Assembly: GCF_010015445.1 (NCBI RefSeq) | Contig: NC_053118.1 | Span: forward strand, 10,710,407-10,774,406 | DNA from: Perca fluviatilis | Taxonomy: Eukaryota > Chordata > Actinopteri > Perciformes > Percidae | DNA length: 64,000 nucleotides | Reading direction: 5' to 3' | Shown: piece after piece, positions 36,049-47,432 of the stretch | How the letters are laid out: each line of letters starts with the position of its first letter | Numbering within the stretch: position 1 is the stretch's first letter | The notes under the pieces: model-generated | What the model was told of the DNA's origin: nothing | What the model saw: only the letters and a program-made list of their open reading frames with translations | The model's database searches: none | Made by a program: the position numbers and the translations under genes

Positions 36049-36577
36049 ATGAAGACATTCAGTGTTGCAGTTGCAGTGGCCGTCGTGCTCACCTTTATTT
36101 GTATTCAGCAGAGCTCTGCTGTCCCAGCCACTGAAGTAAGAGCCTGACTTAAACTCATTTCATTCACTTATCAGCTTTAAATGTTTTGTCAAAATGCTAA
36201 AATTTGGTTCCTTCTGTAAATGTGCACAACTCCTCAACAGGTGCAAGAGCTGGAGGAGCCAATGGGCATTGAGAATCTGGCTGCTGAACATGAGGAGACA
36301 TCAGTGGACTCGTGGAAGGTACGTTCAGCTAACTGAATGGACGTTGAGCTAATTTAAATGGAAGTGAATGTGTGTTTTCCCTACAAAGTGCCCTGATGCT
36401 CTCTATAGAAGGAGAGAGAATAGACAGAGTGAGTGATGATGCTGGAGATGAACACATTGCTCATGTCTTTTGTCTTTCACACAGATGCCGTATAACAACA
36501 GACACAAGCGTGGCTTTAAGTGTCGCTTTTGCTGCGGCTGCTGCACCCCGGTGTCTCGGTGTGGATTCAGATTCTGA
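36049..36577 (+). CDS. hamp2: Hepcidin B (hamp2-type, 85 aa, six-cysteine variant, 3 exons)
   Basis: Exons 36049-36135 (29 codons), 36241-36318 (26 codons), 36485-36577 (30 codons plus TGA); introns 105 and 166 bp with GT/AG ends. The signal peptide, acidic prodomain and NNRHKR processing site match copies A and C. The mature peptide starts GFKCRFCCGCC as in C but then reads TPVSRCGFRF instead of TPGVCGLCCRF. It is 21 residues with six cysteines rather than 22 with eight. The changed stretch is about 25 bp, with a net loss of 3 bp, so the frame and the final Arg-Phe-stop are kept. It could be a functional variant, a decaying copy or a local assembly error. Lost cysteines should remove two disulfide partners of the hepcidin fold, so iron-type activity is unlikely. 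Confidence 0.9.
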
Positions 36578-36717
36578 GGATTCCTGCTCCAACAACTACT
36601 GTACAATTCAGATGTTTCTAAACTTCATCATGCTGTAGTTAATGTGCATGTACTCAGTGATGTGACTGCATCGTCCACTGGTTTTGCTAAATATCTGATA
36701 CTGCTGTGGATTGTCAC

Positions 36718-36723
36718 AATAAA
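36718..36723 (+). terminator. Poly(A) signal of hepcidin B
   Basis: AATAAA about 140 bp after the stop codon, in the same context as in A and C. Confidence 0.85.
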
Positions 36724-38341
36724 GTTGAATGTCACTATATGAAATTCTGTCGGTGTTTTAATTAGAAATGGAGCTTTTTCACAGAAGCCATTTAGTCACA
36801 GTAGGTAAAGCACAGGTGGATACATAATAACATTAATTATGATGGCAGAATTCCATTTAGCTGCTTCAGTTTCAGGGTCCTGGTTTTGTGTACGCTGGCT
36901 CACTGTCACTCTGTCACGACTTACTGGGACACTTGGACAGAACCGAGCCGTCTTTAATGTCAGGAGTAACACCGAGTCAAAATGTCTGCTGTGAACAAAG
37001 GCCAATGGCTGAAGAAGGGGAAAAACGTCATTGTATCGTATTTTTACCTTTACAAGACGTTGCAGTCGTGTTTAACACTCAGAGGTCTAAGCCATTTTTA
37101 ACCAATCTTTGGTTCGCCTGGTTTCCTTGTAATAATGCTTATATAACCTCAACCCTGTTTTGCACATTCATGTTATAGACCTTTTTTTCCAGGACAACCT
37201 GGGCTATCAAGACATGTATGCTGTTGGGATGTCACATGAATGTATACATTGGTAAATGACTATAAATACAAAAGACTAAACTGGAATTGAATCTCACAGA
37301 AATGGGTTGAACTCACGCAGAGATCAATAATGTGTAAGGCTTTTGGATTTTGAAAATTGTTCTCCCACGTCTTAGCAATCAGAGGGCATTAAACTAAGCA
37401 CTGTCTGTAACTTACACAAATATAACACTCTTTAGATTGAAAAGTCCATGTGCTTTATCCAAAAAGTTAGTTGTGCCATCTCCAATGCACTTCATGTCTG
37501 CTATGATACATCCAAATCGCACTCATCGACACATCCAGGGCTGCCTGAATAACCTGCGGCTCGGCTCTGAGAATCGATGCATTATTGATTGCATTTATGC
37601 TGTTATATCGTTATTTTGGTCCGTTCGTTCCACATTTAGTGTTCGTTCCACATTTAATATACGTAGCGTCAAAGTAACACCGTAAGGAAGGGGGCAGCAT
37701 CTCCAACATTGTGATTGAAAACACCAAAAAAGAAGATATTCAGATCAGGAAGACAGCCTCTGGTTGGTCGACACACTCACCTGACAACATTCCGGGAGTC
37801 AAGATGGCTGGAGCCTGTAAACAGTGGATTTATGGTTCCTGAATTATTGTGCAAAGTCTCAGAAAAGACACTGCAGTTTCAGACTGGATTAGAAAGCTTC
37901 TGGAAGGCCTAGTGGGAGACCTCCCTGGAAAGGGCCAGATTCTAGCTATCGTGGTAAACAATCAGAGCAAAGCTATCTTGAAATGATGCTGAAATATCGA
38001 ACATTACGTAACTTGATTTATGGATTCATAATTATGGATTTATTGTGCAAAGACACTGCAATTCCATGATGTATTAAGAAGCTTCTGGATGGCCTACAAT
38101 CGCATGGAAGACCTCGTTGAAACGGCACGTTGTTCTGCTTCTAAACAAAAAAAAAGTAAGTCTGCAGTGTTTTTTTCACAACTTTATTGAAAAAACATTC
38201 AAATATACATTTCAGACACGTAACCTAATCAAAATACTGATCCAGTGAAACAATAATATGACCACAAAAATAGTGTTAACAAAGAATCTATGTAGAAGGG
38301 GATGAATAAACAATTATATAAAATAACAATAAGGGACAAAA
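36724..38341. other. 3' part of tandem unit 1; no gene recognised
   Basis: The first about 350 bp (to about 37070) is also shared with hepcidin A downstream (29985-30300, inverted). The remainder is shared only with unit 2. Short frames at 37437-37685 and 37715-37912 recur in unit 2 at 41479-41727 and 41757-41954, but carry no recognisable motif. Confidence 0.6.
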
Positions 38342-38466
38342 CAAAATACATAATTTTTAAAAGTTCACCGTACACTTTGACAGTTTTTTAGTGTCTAAGT
38401 TTGAGTTTGAGACTTAATATATTCCTTGAATACACATAAAAATGTGTATTTTATGTAAGTAACAAT

Positions 38467-39057
38467 TTGCCAGATAAAACCAGAAAGTTACCGATGAATT
38501 CATTGAATGCCGAAATGAATGTTGGGATACAGGTGCTGCGAAGTTCATACAAGTTACCAACCGATGTATCCTCGGTAAATGGGCGTGTCAAGAATACATC
38601 CGGGAATTTTAACTGTTCTTGGCGAAATGGGAACTTGTGTATTGGGACAGTACTTTGGCAACACGAGATGACGTTTCACAGGGACACAAGCACACAAGTC
38701 AATAGAAGAACACATATTGGGAAACGCCCAGTATCTTGTGCAAAAATCAATTTCCCTGACTTTACTCCCTCTCATTTACCCTGGAAAACCCCTGCTGGCC
38801 TGTGTGATGGTCATGTGACCACAACATCAGTGTCAACAAATAAAACCATGAATGGATCCACATCTGTTTTCATCTTAAGAGGACTCATCACCTTATCTTT
38901 TAATAATACAACCAATTATTACAATAAAACTTCTCAGTGGCCTGGTTGTGTACTTGTTCTAATGAAGCTTTTATCAAATTTTTTAAAAAAATTTTTTTTA
39001 ATTTATTTTTTTTTTTTTTTCTCTAAAAAAAAGAAGTCTAAAAGATGTCCCACATGA
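38467..39057 (+). other. Unrecognised open frame in tandem unit 2 (196 codons)
   Basis: A duplicate of the frame at 34406. It follows that frame closely for about 170 codons, then ends in a Phe/Lys-rich tail caused by T- and A-runs at about 38980-39035 where unit 1 has ordinary sequence. The tail is not protein-like. Confidence 0.15.
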
Positions 39058-39849
39058 TGTTAACATTTTATTTAACCATGTTTTCTTTGTCCAATCCAGG
39101 GAATTTCCATCCAGGGAAAATTGGTGTGTGTGCTTATTATTTTTTTTTTAATGGATTTTATTAATTTTTATTTTTTTATGATTAACAGTTTATTGGTTTT
39201 TCAGAAAATTTAAGCACACATGCATATCAGAAAAATGAAGCAGTACACATACAACAAAATAGAATGAAAGGAAGACATAGTGCGACCATAGACAAAAACT
39301 AAACTATAAATACATTTTAGAAAATTATAAAAAGTAAAGGGGAAAAAAAAGGAAAAAGAGACAGTGATGCACAGAGCCCTTGAGTTTACAACCTTGCCTA
39401 TATGTAGGTACAGTATTCTATCAAAATGTATCCATCAGTCATGTTTTCTAGCTAAATGCTATGTTTATATATATATATATATATTATGTTTTAATCATTT
39501 TAAGAAATAAACTCTTCCTTTCTTATATTTCAATAGTCATTTTCTGACAGTATTACCAGCAGGCTGTTGAATTTCTGACCAAATGTTAAGCTGGATTGTA
39601 AACTTTTGTAATGCTATTTTCATTTTTACATGTTTCTCGTAACTAAAACATTCTGTATTTGAGTTTATTTAAAATGTCTTACATTACCTCAGCTTTAATA
39701 AGCCAAACCCTGTGTACATATCTAAGCCTATCTTAGGTGTAAGATGTGCATCGTCGTGCATCAGTGTTGTTTTAAATGGATGTTATTTTTCATTTGAATG
39801 GTGTACAGTCTCCTTTTAACATTAGAATCCTACAATCAAAACTAAGGAA

Positions 39850-40002
39850 CATCCCATTCCTCTGGACTTTCCTCCAACCATTCCCAGCATCATCCAGGGA
39901 GTGATGCAAGCCCATTCCTGGAGCCATGTCAGTGCTGCCAGTGATGGAGCAACAGTGGCCTGAGTGAGTATAAATATCAGCATGTTTTACACACTCAGCC
40001 AT
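39850..40002 (+). promoter_or_regulatory. Hepcidin C proximal promoter with TATA box
   Basis: TATAAAT at 39969-39975, 122 bp before the ATG. It looks identical by eye to the promoter of copy B from the tggactttcctccaacc block down to the leader. Confidence 0.8.
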
Positions 40003-40090
40003 CACACAGGGGAAATCACTCAAAGAGCTGACGGAGACACCTAAAGGTCTGAAGAAGTCTACTTGATTGAACAGTTTGAACCGTCCTAAG

Positions 40091-40618
40091 ATGAAGACAT
40101 TCAGTGTTGCAGTTGCAGTGGCCGTCGTGCTCACCTTTATTTGTATTCAGCAGAGCTCTGCTGTCCCAGCCACTGAAGTAAGAGCCTGACTTAAACTCAT
40201 TTCATTCACTTATCAGCTTTAAATGTTTTGTCAAAATGCTAAAATTTGGTTCCTTCTGTAAATGTGCACAACTCCTCAACAGGTGCAAGAGCTGGAGGAG
40301 CCAATGGGCATTGAGAATCTGGCTGCTGAACATGAGGAGACATCAGTGGACTCGTGGAAGGTACGTTCAGCTAACTGAATGGACGTTGAGCTAATTTAAA
40401 TGGAAGTGAATGTGTGTTTTCCCTACAAAGTGCCCTGATGCTCTCTATAGAAGGAGAGAGAATAGAGTGAGTGATGATGCTGGAGATGAACACATTGCTC
40501 ATGTCTTTTGTCTTTCACACAGATGCCGTATAACAACAGACACAAGCGTGGCTTTAAGTGTCGCTTTTGCTGCGGCTGCTGCACCCCCGGTGTCTGCGGA
40601 TTGTGCTGCAGATTCTGA
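40091..40618 (+). CDS. hamp2: Hepcidin C (hamp2-type preprohepcidin, 86 aa, 3 exons)
   Basis: Exons 40091-40177, 40283-40360 and 40523-40618; introns 105 and 162 bp with GT/AG ends. The 29-residue exon 1 product begins MKTFSVAVAV and holds the signal peptide. The prodomain is acidic (VQELEEPMG... to SVDSWK) and is followed by MPYNNRHKR, a furin-type cleavage site. The mature peptide starts GFKCRFCCGCC, continues TPGV and ends CGLCCRF, with eight cysteines in the hepcidin pattern. The hamp1 QSHLS-type N-terminus is absent, so it is the fish hamp2 class. It differs from copy A at one mature residue (Phe for Val) and from B across the C-terminal third. It is secreted, and the likely source in fish is liver, inducible by infection (family knowledge). 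Confidence 0.96.
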
Positions 40619-40758
40619 GGATTCCTGCTCCAACAACTACTGTACAATTCAGATGTTTCTAAACTTCATCATGCTGTAGTTAATGTGCATGTACTCAGTG
40701 ATGTGACTGCATCGTCCACTGGTTTTGCTAAATATCTGATACTGCTGTGGATTGTCAC

Positions 40759-40764
40759 AATAAA
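40759..40764 (+). terminator. Poly(A) signal of hepcidin C
   Basis: AATAAA about 140 bp after the stop codon (cacaataaagttgaatgt), as in the other copies. Confidence 0.85.
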
Positions 40765-42383
40765 GTTGAATGTCACTATATGAAATTCTGTCGGTGTTTT
40801 AATTAGAAATGGAGCTTTTTCACAGAAGCCATTTAGTCACAGTAGGTAAAGCACAGGTGGATACATAATAACATTAATTATGATGGCAGAATTCCATTTA
40901 GCTGCTTCAGTTTCAGGGTCCTGGTTTTGTGCACGCTGGCTCACTGTCACTCTGTCACGACTTACTGGGACACTTGGACAGAACTGAGCCGTCTTTAATG
41001 TCAGGAGTAACACCGAGTCAAAATGTCTGCTGTGAACAAAGGCCAATGGCTGAAGAAGGGGAAAAACGTCATTGTATCGTATTTTTACCTTTACAAAACG
41101 TTGCAGTCGTGTTTAACACTCAGAGGTCTAAGCCATTTTTAACCAATCTTTGGTTCGCCTGGTTTCCTTGTAATAATGCTTATATAATCTCAACCCTGTT
41201 TTGCACATTCATGTTATAGACCTTTTTTTCCAGGACAACCTGGGCTATCAAGACATGTATGCTGTTGGGATGTCACATGAATGTATACATTGGTAAATGA
41301 CTATAAATACAAAAGACTAAACTGGAATTGAATCTCACAGAAATGGGTTGAACTCACGCAGAGATCAATAATGTGTAAGGCTTTTGGATTTTGAAAATTG
41401 TTCTCCCACGTCTTAGCAATCAGAGGGCATTAAACTAAGCACTGTTTACTGTAACTTACAAAAAAACTACTCTTTAGATTGAAAAGTCCATGTGCTTTAT
41501 CCAAAAAGTTAGTTGTGCCATCTCCAATGCACTTCATGTCTGCTATGATACATCCAAATCGCACTCATCGACACATCCAGGGCTGCCTGAATAACCTGCA
41601 GCTCGGCTCTGAGAATCGATGCATTATTGATTGCATTTATGCTGTTATATCGTTATTTTGGCCCGTTCGCTCCACATTTAGTGTTCGTTCCACATTTAAT
41701 ATACGTAGCGTCAAAGTAACACCGTAAGGAAGGGGGCAGCATCTCCAACATTGTGATTGAAAACACCAAAAAAGAAGATATTCAGATCAGGAAGACAGCC
41801 TCTGGTTGGTCGACACACTCACCTGACAACATTCCGGGAGTCAAGATGGCTGGAGCCAGTAAACAGTGGATTTATGGTTCCTGAATTATTGTTCAAAGTC
41901 TCAGAAAAGACACTGCAGTTTCAGACTGGATTAGAAAGCTTCTGGAAGGCCTAGTGGGAGACCTCCCTGGAAAGGGCCAGATTCTAGCTATCGTGGTAAA
42001 CAATCAGAACAAAGCTATCTTGAAATGATGCTGAAATATCGAACATTACGTAACTTGATTTATGGATTCATAATTATGGATTTATTGTGCAAAGACACTG
42101 CAATTCCATGATGTATTAAGAAGCTTCTGGATGGCCTACAATCGCATGGAAGACCTCGTTGAAACGGCACGTTGTTCTGCTTCTAAACAAAAAAAAAGTA
42201 AGTCTGCAGTGTTTTTTTCACAACTTTATTGAAAAAACATTCAAATATACATTTCAGACACGTAACCTAATCAAAATACTGATCCAGAGAAACAATAATA
42301 TGACCACAAAAATAGTGTTAACAAAGAATCTATGTAGAAGGGGATGAATAAACAATTATATAAAATAACAATAAGGGACAAAA
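40765..42383. other. 3' part of tandem unit 2; no gene recognised
   Basis: Collinear with 36724-38341. No exon or transposon end recognised. Confidence 0.6.
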
Positions 42384-42544
42384 CAAAATACATAATTTTT
42401 AAAAGTTCACCGTACACTTTGACAGTTTTTTTGTGTCTAAGTTTGAGTTTGAGACTTAATATATTCCTTGAATACACATAAAAATGTGTATTTTATGTAA
42501 GTAACAATTTGCCAGATAAAACCAGTAAGTTACCGATGAATTCA
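42384..42544 (+). repeat. Truncated start of a third tandem unit
   Basis: The first about 160 bp of the unit recur (CAAAATACATAATTTTTAAA... to ...TTACCGATGAATTCA) and then stop. The following sequence is unrelated. This leftover marks the right edge of the tandem array. Confidence 0.9.
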
Positions 42545-42714
42545 GTGTTACATTTCTCACGTTCAAAATAAAAAAAAAACATATTTACATTCAATTTTGA
42601 TGTAATGATTGGTTTTACATAATATATAATGCATAATTTGTGTCCAAAAAGTAATTGAATGTAAAATAAACGTGCGGTTCATCACTGCAAAAACTGTATT
42701 TGTTTTCAATATCT

Positions 42715-43145
42715 AAGAATGTAGAGAGATCTGTCCTTGCTGCAGGCTAGGAGAGTGATGGCATTGAGGTGGAAAAGTATGGACGGCCCTACACCTGGAA
42801 TGTGGTTATGAGAAATGAGAAATTAACTTATGTTAGTTTAACTTATGAAACTAAATAAGTTCACAGAGATATGGGACACTTTTATGCAGTTCCTGGAAAG
42901 TGACCAGACTGAAATGAATGATTCAATTTGAATGGCGGCGCTTGTGGAAGCTGGCATGCCTCTTATAAAATAAATAGGACCACCATTGATTTTGTTTTAT
43001 ATATTTTCATTTTTTTTTTTTCTTTCTTCTTCCTTGAATGTTTACGCTGTTGAGGGTGGGGGGAGGGGGATGTTCATAACGTTACTGTCCCTGTGACTGT
43101 ATATTTTCTATGTGCAAAACAATAAATATATTGTTAAAAAGAGAT
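42715..43145 (+). mobile_element. L1-type LINE 3' end fragment
   Basis: Frames in different phases give pieces of an L1/Tx1-like ORF2 C-terminus: ARRVMALRWKSMDGPTPGMW near 42748, then KFTEIWDTFMQFL near 42860, matching the 'I-W-x-x-F' motif near the ORF2 end. A T-rich and G-rich 3' UTR follows, ending CAAAACAATAAATATATTGTTAAAAA. The copy is 5'-truncated and frameshifted, hence dead. Confidence 0.65.
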
Positions 43146-44559
43146 ATAGATTTGTAGGCTATATAAGTCTCTGCACTGTATTGATCTGGAAATACTGAAT
43201 ATGACATAAGAGGTATGACCTCAGAGGGTTACTATACCTATCTGCACTGACCCCGTCTGTCCCTGTCTCAACATCATCTCTGACCAGTTCTCACCCCCCC
43301 GTTCCTATGCATTTGCTGTTCCTATTAGGAATTAACTCGACTTATTTACGACAGACTAATCGCTACCAAACCCATAAAGCATCCCCCATGCTCCTTTGCA
43401 CCTCGATCTTTACATCTTCCCTCAAAACAAGGCCGTGACAGAAACTCCATCTGCGTTTCTGTTTGAAAATAAGATGACAAGTATGGCCTCTGACCATCGA
43501 AAGCACACGACCGCCACAGTGTTAATCCACTATTCCTTGTTTCCTTCCCTTCCTTCCTCTCCTCGCCTCTCCATGCATGGCAGTTAGAACCACAGCCTTG
43601 GCTGGTGAGACGTTCTGACACAATACTGGGAACTTTGCCAAAGCATGTGTAAGACAGGAAGAAAATCCAATGGGAGACCATTGTAATTAGTCCAATAAAT
43701 GTTTTCACTTGGATGTATTCGAAACAAAGCGGGGCTTATTACAGCGCGCGTGGGTTTTATTGTGAGAGCTTGTAAGCGGATGATGTCTTCTGCACGGAGT
43801 CAAAGGGCACTGCTTTTCTGTGGCAATGAAACAATTTAACAGGAGCCCCTGCACCAACAAAACCTGTGTTCTGCTACTGTGGATGCAAAAAAAAGTGAAA
43901 CTGCTACTCTATTTCCTAATATGAGGATGTAATAAATGCATTCATGGATTTTTGCTTTAATGTAAGCTCTTTTTATCCTTTTCCACTACTCCTGATAAAA
44001 TATATAAATAATAGCAGATACCACTGCAAAGGCACACTGGTTTTAACTAGGTAACATGGATGCTTATGACTTTCATTAAAACGCCAGTGATCCTTGCGAG
44101 AGACTTTTATAGGAACTGCACAGTAATGGTATTTAAATAGGATTATAGTGCTTCTGAAACTGTGTTTATGCCATGCTCATTGCTGAAGTCGCTTACATGC
44201 CCAGAACAACATTTTGTAACCTGTAATACTTCTGATTCGTAGATGCCAACACACACAACCCTGACTTTAATGGGCTGGGGCCGACAGTAAGGGCCCTGAA
44301 GGCTCCTGCCATAGATGTGGCTTTCCTGAGGGGTGTGGCAGGGGGATAAAGGGGGCAGAAAGGGGGTCAGGCACATTCACCACTGGGTGTCGGCCCGGCC
44401 CAAATTGCTGCCACATGAATGGCTTGTGCACTTGTGATTAAGGAAACAGAGGGATGGAGGTGTAGAAGATGGTTTCTAAGTAATGTGGACGGGTAGGAGC
44501 ACTGGGTAAAATGCTAAACACAGAGTAATGATGTAAAGTGGTACATTTTCTTTTGCGAC

Positions 44560-44940
44560 TATCTTTCTTTTAATTGATTCTTCGAATCGATAGTTTTTAA
44601 AAAAAATGTTTTTTTTACTATTGATTTACCTAAATATTTTTTGTTAATACGGCTGCGCTACATCATATCCGTTTCCAGCAAAACTGAGCGAAAGCAGTTT
44701 CTTTACAAATGAAATAAATGTCAGACTGACTGACTGACTGACTGATGATACGTGATGTGCATTCTTCTTAGAAAAACTATCAGTTCATAGAAATGTCCCA
44801 TGATATATTGTCTCTAGAAGTGTATTTTTCAACTTTTGGTTTTGTTAAAGAAGGAAATGAAAATCGCAGTGCAAATTGAATCGGCAGCCACGTATCGTGA
44901 AAGAATCGAATCGGGACTAAAGCACGTCATCCCAGCCCTA
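44560..44940. mobile_element. Probable hAT-like element remnant
   Basis: The right end reads CATCCCAGCCCTA, the same type of terminus as the element at 51456-51812, and the inside has paired 'gaatcga' motifs. I cannot find the matching left TIR or a target duplication, so the left end is truncated or misplaced. Confidence 0.35.
44721..44745. repeat. (CTGA)n microsatellite
   Basis: Five to six consecutive CTGA units. Confidence 0.9.
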
Positions 44941-47316
44941 TGAAGTGGGGTGACTGGGTGTACAATATGGCATCAATGAGTGATATAAGAGGCCATTTGC
45001 ACTGTGGTCGCCATGTGGTAAGCCTGCAAAGCATCCAGTCAAAGAGCTTCCACTGGCCTCTAATTTGCTGCGCCTGTGTCCTGTGTTAGTTAATTAAGCC
45101 ACAAGATAGCCGGTCAGACTCAACAGTTCCTGGGAGGCGATATATTTAGCCGTCCCGTGTGGCCCTGCGGGGCGGTTGTTTTGAGGTGACAGAGCTGTCT
45201 GTTGCGGCCCGCTCGGTCGCAGCCTGTCACGCCTGTAAAAATGTTTGTGAAGCGAAGAACCCAGAAAGCTGTGGTCTCGTGCCAAAAAAAGGGTCTTCGC
45301 TCACACTCGGCGCGTAATGACAGAGCAACACAAAGGTTGGACTCTGCGACAGTTCTGTGGATGTCGGCCTAACTGTGGAGTCTTTGCCTCTGAGCGGTAA
45401 ACAAACTTCTTTTTATTCTTTTATCGAGCGTTACAGCAGAGCGTAACCATATGTGGGGGGACTTATTTGTGCAGTACCCATCTTCTGTTTCGATCTCATT
45501 AAACATACCTAGACTACAATTAGCATGGAATCTTAATTTGCCTGGAAAGTTAATTAATCCATTTAACTTTCAAGGCAGGCTCGTAAAGGCTTACACTCGT
45601 ATGGCTGTAATACGTTATTGGAGGCATTTGCAATGGAAATGCTTAGTTTTCCAGCCACCCAGGAGTATTTAGTAAGCAAAATGGCCTTTTCAACACCGCG
45701 TCTTGTCCCCTTTTTAAATTCTTAACACCCACCACTTATTCCAAGCAGGCAGTCAAAATGAGGCACACTGGAAATCGCTCCTGTTTTATCCATGTCGCTT
45801 TACACCCAGCTTTTATAACGTAACGTGGCAAGCATTACACGATGAGGGACTAATGATATATTTTCTCAGCTGGAACGTGGGAAATGCACCGCGGACCTGA
45901 AACAGTGTAGAGTCTCAGTAAATTAGTGTGTGCCGCTAAGTGAAAAGTGAACAGCTTGCCAGAGCTGTACTGGCTCGGGACCCAATGGGAACCCGCTATA
46001 CCGCACGGTGGGAGGGAGAGCCACAGGAGATATTGAACCTATGGGGAAAGGAAGCCCTCTGTCAGCGAGAAGTCAGCGAGACTCTCTGAAAACCCAGACT
46101 TCACCCTCTGACAGCTCGGAAATATCCATTTTAATAAGGGGGAAAAGTGGATTTGGCCAGACATCTTTGTTCCTCCCATGGAAACTCATCTGTCCTGGTG
46201 TGAGGCGACACCCTCAGTGACTTCTAACTAAAGGGTTGAGCATACAGCAGACTTCTGCAGACCAGTAGGCCCCACCGAATGTATCCGCAAATTGGTCCTA
46301 TGGTTTCTCTGAAAATTAATTCACTTCAAATCCACTTTGAATGAGCTCCTCTGACTACTGCAGGTTGTCTAAGTAAGTCAGCTGTTTTAATGAAGTGTAT
46401 ATATTTTTTTGTCTATTCTTTTGGGGGTTTTGTTCTACAGGACGGTTGTATCCGAGTCTACTAGAGTAATTTGGAAGTTGCTCTGGATAAACTCCAATGG
46501 ACTCAAAACGACACATACGACCATTCTATTTACAGCTTCACGGTGGCGGATTAATCATGTGACCGTAATCATGCGACCGTTCTATTTAACTTCACAAGTG
46601 CAGGTTTAAACATGTAGTAAACGTTGTGAAATGGAACTAGTTAAGTTTAGGCAACAACGGCTGCTTCCCAAGTCTCTCATTTGATATCGCCTTGCTCCTA
46701 GCCTGAACCAGAAGTCGTTCTGGCCCTCCTTTGTGAAGGCCGTCCCAAAGACGAGGAGGGATCTCCGAGGAGCTTGGATCTCCGAGGGATCTCCGAGGAG
46801 CTATGAGCGAGGATGCACGAGAGCAGCCGTCCCAGACACAGTGAAGCTGAAAGCCATTGCTAACTCTAAGAAATAAATCTGTAAATAAACAGAAAAAGTT
46901 CTGGCAGCTCATTACCTGGACTCTGCCCCGTAATTAAAAAAATGGAAACTATGTGTAGCTACAATTTGAAATACGGAACATTTGGAAAAAAAGAAACGTC
47001 AAAAAAAGCGACAAACGCCGAAAAAAGCAACAAAAACATCGGAAAGGCCTCAGAGAGGTCGAAAAAAGCAACAAAAACATTGTATAAAGGGTCACAAAAG
47101 TCGAAAAAAGCGGCAAGTCAAAAAAGCGACACCGTGTCCTTTAATCCCCGAAAACCAACCTCTGTGGCGGATAATAATAATAATAAATTGGATTTATATA
47201 GCGCCTTTCAAGAACTCAAAGTCGCTTATATAAATATAAGTGGATAAAAGATGATGGAGCACAGATTGTGTAATTTTAAATGTAATAAACAAAAATACAA
47301 CTGTGAATTTCTGTTA

Positions 47317-47432
47317 AGGTCTGACCCTGTCATAACCCCTGAATCTTAAGTTTTACTTTCCCCTTTCTTAGCTGCCATAAAATACTCTGTTTAATGATGG
47401 CAGTTTCCCAAAGACTAAAGACACTACATCTT
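47317..47432 (+). repeat. Dispersed repeat, copy 1 (116 bp)
   Basis: Matches 48993-49108 in direct orientation; shared blocks are ctgaccctgtcataacccct and gtttcccaaagactaaagac. The copies differ by scattered substitutions. Confidence 0.85.

Larger units (their letters stand above)
34279..38341 (+). repeat. Tandem unit 1 (about 4.06 kb) carrying hepcidin B
   Basis: Starts at CAAAATACATAATTTTTAAA. The same start recurs at 38342 and 42384, giving periods of 4063 and 4042 bp. Units 1 and 2 look nearly identical throughout by eye, apart from small indels, poly(A)/AT tract lengths, one altered patch near 38980-39035, and the changes in hepcidin exon 3. Confidence 0.92.
38342..42383 (+). repeat. 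Tandem unit 2 (about 4.04 kb) carrying hepcidin C
   Basis: A direct repeat of unit 1, with the same order of open frame, AT-rich spacer, promoter, three exons and 3' spacer. Differences include a 4-bp deletion in hepcidin intron 2, a different (AT)n length near 39467-39485, and a low-complexity patch at about 38980-39035. Confidence 0.92.

Noticed and set aside
36372..36638. Open frame MFSLQSALMLSIEGERIDRV and its relatives at 30391 and 40410
   Set aside because: They run through hepcidin intron 2 and exon 3 in the wrong frame; splice sites and the cysteine pattern support the three-exon model.
46942..47247. Lysine-rich 101-codon frame
   Set aside because: Produced by an A-rich degenerate tandem repeat (gaaaaaagc units) and an ATA tract; no domain.
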